Shown here: positions 60,677 through 64,000 of the stretch, piece by piece
Layout of the letters: each line of letters begins with the position of its first letter
Numbering within the stretch: position 1 is the stretch's first letter
Assembly (NCBI RefSeq): GCF_039555335.1
Contig: NC_092628.1
Location: 72,321,706 to 72,385,705, forward strand
Source of the DNA: Amphiura filiformis
Taxonomy: Eukaryota > Echinodermata > Ophiuroidea > Amphilepidida > Amphiuridae
Length of the DNA stretch: 64,000 nucleotides
Direction: 5' to 3'
Notes under the pieces: model-generated
Told to the model about the DNA's origin: nothing
Database searches by the model: none
Seen by the model: the letters and a program-made list of their open reading frames with translations, nothing else
Program-made: the position numbers and the translations under genes

Positions 60677-60855
60677 GCTATAGTGCCTTTACTCTAGTGC
60701 AGTCAATAATCTCAGTGCACATTTCATTGACAGCAGCTTCAAATCACAAATGTTCACACGCAGCGCTAGAGTACAAATGCACAAGTTAAAGATGCTACAC
60801 AGTTGTGCAAAACCCCTGCCTGAATGCTGACATCACTGACTGCACTAGCACTATA
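60677..60855. mobile_element. Small foldback MITE, copy 2
   Basis: CTATAGTGC/GCACTATA ends and a CTAGTGCAGTCA/TGACTGCACTAG pair. Shares CATTTCATTGACAGCAGCTT with copy 1 at 3975. Confidence 0.7.
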
Positions 60856-61104
60856 TGGAAGCAAGTAATTAGAGGACACTTACAATATAGAAATCAAATG
60901 TTTGAAATAGAATGTTTATTTTGACAGGAGTATCCCCATATTCATTACAGCTGATGCAGGTTTGTAGCTACAATGTAGCCGATTTTTAATTCTAAATGTT
61001 GTATACTTTACAAGTATTTTTACAGTGCTCTACCAAGTGACATTGTTTGCTTCTTCAGGGTTGAAGAGACTGAAAACTGCAAATTGCAGCAAGTTTTTTA
61101 AGAA

Positions 61105-61668
61105 GGTTACCTCAATATGTGACCGTCCACGGCGAATGAGCCGTAAATTCCTCCCCCGGTCAATTTTGTTTTATTTCGTGTTTAAAAGCGGGGTTATGGT
61201 TTTTTAAACTTTGCACCTTCAAAAAAATTATAGCTTGTTTCGTTTATACATGTGTCTCTTTTTCCACATTGCTGGCAATAAATATCAAACAGTCATAATT
61301 GGCGGTCATTTCAAATCATCCCCAAGTCAACGAGGTTTAAGAAAGTTCTCTCATTGTTAATTGTTGGTTATGCATACCTATACAAAATACAATGCCTGGT
61401 AACACCCCACTTGAACAGGATTTAGCAAAAGCAAACAAAGACCAGAGCTATTAAAAGTTCTATAGCCATCTAAGGTAGAAGCTTATTATCCACTTCAACA
61501 ATAGGATAATTGATTAGTGTTTACTATCAAAATGAGATCGATGTCGAGCCAGCTTAAGTTACCGATGAATACGACCTTCTTACGCATTTTACACCGTAAC
61601 TCAGAATACAATTTAGGGAATTTACGGCTCATTTGTGCTGCCGGGTCACATATGTAAGTTAACCTGTA
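61105..61668. mobile_element. Foldback element downstream of MMAB
   Basis: AGGTTACCTCAATATGTGACC and GAATGAGCCGTAAATTCC at the left pair with GGAATTTACGGCTCATTTG and GGGTCACATATGTAAGTTAAC at the right. Non-coding interior. Confidence 0.7.
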
Positions 61669-61739
61669 TGAAAAAATGGACAAGAAAACTGACCATCTTG
61701 CAGTAGCTACAATCTGCACTTGCAATGATCAGTATAAGA

Positions 61740-61930
61740 CCGGGGTTCTCAACCATATTTTCTCTTGGGCCACAAGAGGGCCAAAATCATTTCAAAGATT
61801 TGTGTTTCAGGGCCTAATACACCTTGATTTGCTATGTTTACTGTATATTTTAGAGCTGTTCAAGTGCCAACCACACTGGTCAGCGGGTCGGATATGTTAT
61901 GGCTTGCGTGCCGCCAGTTGAGAACCCCTG
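61740..61930. mobile_element. hAT-like MITE, 191 bp
   Basis: The ends CCGGGGTTCTCAAC and GTTGAGAACCCCTG fit hAT terminal repeats. The 8-bp flanks GTATAAGA and CTATTAGA match at 6 of 8 positions, consistent with an old hAT target duplication. Confidence 0.75.
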
Positions 61931-62779
61931 CTATTAGATGACATTGCAATTCCCCTACCATATCAGGATGCAATAAAATATGCAATGTTTTTCTAAAAAT
62001 GCATCCAAATTAAATAGGTTAGTTTCTGGGATATGAATAATTATAATGGCTCTTATACACTTGAAAAACTAAATTGAATGCTTCCTCTGGCTCCTTTTAA
62101 AATGTTCATGATGTGCAACTTATTGTGCTAAATTGCATCATATGTCTATTTTTCCCTGCACTTCCCTGACAAATATTTGTCATTGGACATAAAGTCCTTT
62201 CATTAGAATGAATTGTGGATTGTAATTAGGTAGTAGGGAAAAGGTGCCCACTAAAGCATCACCATTATGTCTATCTAGAGGAAATTTGTTTACAATATTG
62301 CAGTTCTCATACCTTAGGTCTGTAAGGGTTATGTGCATAGCAATGCAGAAGAAAATACATTAATCCAGGTATGGATGTGTCCCCGATGTGCACATGTTGT
62401 CCTAAATCAGATTTGTATCTATTTCGAAGCTATCATTTGAAATTATTTCTTGGAATTATCTCCTGTAAGTTGTGAGCATTCCCTTCATTATGTCTCTTTC
62501 ATTTTGATGGTGCATCGTATGATACGCTGCGTGTGAGGCATGAATGCCTCCATTTACCCATGTTTCCTGTTGTTAGTAAAAGAATTAAAAAAATAAATTA
62601 ATATTGTATATCAATGTTTGAGCAACTCTTTTAAAATAGCGGCACTCTTCTAGCTGATGGTGCATTCTTGTACATGAGATTGCAAAATAGAAGAAAACAA
62701 AATGATGTACAAGCAACATTTAAAAGAGTAAATCTTGTTAAGTAGAAAATTGATCTTGTAATGACTTGGGGTAAATATT
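61931..62779. other. Intergenic, no gene seen
   Basis: AT-rich, only short frames. No repeat was recognised with confidence. Confidence 0.4.
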
Positions 62780-63462
62780 AATACTCTTCATATTTGACTG
62801 AAGAGGTTCATCAGGTCTGTTAATTAATCAGCTGTTTAGAGTTTATTTGTCAAGACCAAGTGAAAAACTTACGTTTTTCTGCTGACAGTTTCGCCAGAAA
62901 CCTTCTGGCTTTCTCAAAGCATTGATGATGTTATTGATCCATCTGCTTGGAGCGGGAAACTTGACCGGATGTTTTGGTTTTCCCGGAAGTAGTACTCCTG
63001 TCTCCAGTGGTGGTCTTGAGCAGAGGATCAAAGATGTGACTTAGAAAGAACGTGCCCTCGTCTCTGTTCATGGTCTCTGTCCCCTCTCTTGCGAATCCAA
63101 ATCGCTTCCTTCACCCATCTTGCTCTGCGATTTTCTTCTCTGTCGATGATTGATGAACTGTCCCAGTCTATGATATGGTTTTCTCTTGACGCATGATCAG
63201 TAATTGCGGATTTATTTATTTCCGTAAGAGATTCCGTTCTTTTGGAGCGTGTGTATTTAAGCGGGCCCGCTTTTTCTGCTTCCCGTTTATGCTCACTCAT
63301 ACGGACGCCAAATTGCCTTTTGGTCTCACCGATGTATGTTTGGGGACAACTTTTGCACGGTATCTCGTAAACACAATTGGCAGTTTTTTCTTTCTCTTGT
63401 TTGTCCTTGGGGTGAACAAGCATCTTTTTGATGGTAGTATGGGGCTTCATGGCCGTCGGATA
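62780..63462 (-). mobile_element. Penelope-like element, 3' fragment
   Basis: It begins (on the minus strand) at the edge of a TTAA MITE (63463) and runs into a non-coding tail with a GAACCTCTTCAG word near 62800. Only the endonuclease end is present; no reverse transcriptase domain was seen. Confidence 0.7.
63028..63450 (-). pseudogene. Penelope-like GIY-YIG endonuclease, frameshifted
   Basis: 140 codons. The GIY-YIG core is visible as CVYEIPCKSC then TYIGETKRQFGVRMSEHKR, with paired Cys that fit the zinc-binding variant known from Penelope-like proteins. A later SAITDHASRENHIIDW and VKEAIWIRKRG follow the family order. A one-base frame change near 63085 (a run of four G) diverts the frame; the other frame then reads the usual NRDEGT and HIFDPLL end. 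Non-functional. Confidence 0.75.
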
Positions 63463-63705
63463 TTAAGTTTGGCACACTAGTTTTGTGGGCCATGAGAGTA
63501 CACCAAACATATGGAATTGCATTCTCAATAGGAGGAATGTCCTTGTGATAACAAATAATTTAGATTTGTTTTTTCAATTCGTGATATAATACAAATTGTA
63601 TAAAACATAAAAATTTAATATTTTAGAATATTGTTAATATTGTTAAATATTAAAAGACTCCCAAATTCACTTAATGTACTTAAAGTATATGTAGCTGGGA
63701 TGAAA
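63463..63705. mobile_element. TTAA foldback MITE, half copy F
   Basis: TTAA at 63463-63466, then GTGGGCCATGAGAGTACACC and AATTGCATTCTCAATA of the copy A family. The right arm is missing after GCTGGGATGAAAAGC. It abuts and truncates the Penelope-like fragment. Confidence 0.65.
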
Positions 63706-64000
63706 AGCATAATCACCTCTTGGCTGCATCCGCCTCGGTACAAATAATTAGTCCCTAACATTGCTGGCACAAGTTGCAGCCTCTGGTTCTTTAAGTGCAT
63801 GAACATGGCTATAATAATGCCTGCGGTTGTTATTTTGTTGCCTTTGCACCTATAGAAAGAAACTTTAATTATTCCTTTGTTTGGTCAATTGTTTTCATAT
63901 TTTTAAATAAATGAGTCAAATAGATAAAGTATTGATGGCAGCTATTGCTTATACTGTGCGCATATTAAAGAAACTCTTTGCATATTTATTCATTATTGCA
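63706..64000. other. Window end, nothing recognised
   Basis: AT-rich sequence without a supported gene. Confidence 0.35.

Overview
This is a eukaryotic, metazoan genomic window. It has GT-AG introns, AT-rich non-coding DNA, two clear animal housekeeping genes and a very high density of foldback (palindromic) transposons. The repeat style, the Penelope-like fragments and the Sailor-type (DD82E) transposon suggest a marine invertebrate, possibly a deuterostome such as an echinoderm. The species cannot be fixed from sequence reading alone.

Two genes are well supported and lie head to head. On the minus strand, 29410-48949 encodes a CPSF6 (CFIm68-type cleavage factor) orthologue in 14 coding exons, 865 codons plus stop. 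It has an N-terminal acidic region, one RRM, a very long proline/glycine-rich middle and a C-terminal RS-like domain. On the plus strand, 49189-59564 encodes MMAB, mitochondrial cob(I)alamin adenosyltransferase, in 9 coding exons and 238 codons plus stop. Only 239 bp separate the two start codons, so they probably share a bidirectional promoter. All exons listed were joined by hand on GT-AG sites and keep frame throughout.

Left part (1-29 kb): no convincing host gene. It holds paired inverted arrays of a 26-bp motif (235-1755), many foldback MITEs, a 1.1-kb degenerate satellite (10090-11220), a Penelope-like GIY-YIG fragment between inverted repeats (16440-16977), and a 3.6-kb giant palindrome (18975-22601) with remnants of a multicopy coding sequence in both arms. 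A TTAA-flanked MITE is interrupted by a tandem-repeat element (22922-24630).

Middle (29-49 kb): CPSF6. Its introns are filled with foldback elements, and the first intron carries a decayed Sailor-like transposon (45811-48521) with TA duplications and 30-bp terminal inverted repeats.

Right part (49-64 kb): MMAB. Its introns hold a LINE-end fragment fused to an ETKATEV-coding minisatellite, two sister TTAA foldback MITEs flanking exons 6-7, and a short MITE whose ends match Sailor. Downstream are more foldbacks, a hAT-like MITE and a broken Penelope-like element. The two host genes work in unrelated processes (mRNA 3' end formation and vitamin B12 metabolism).
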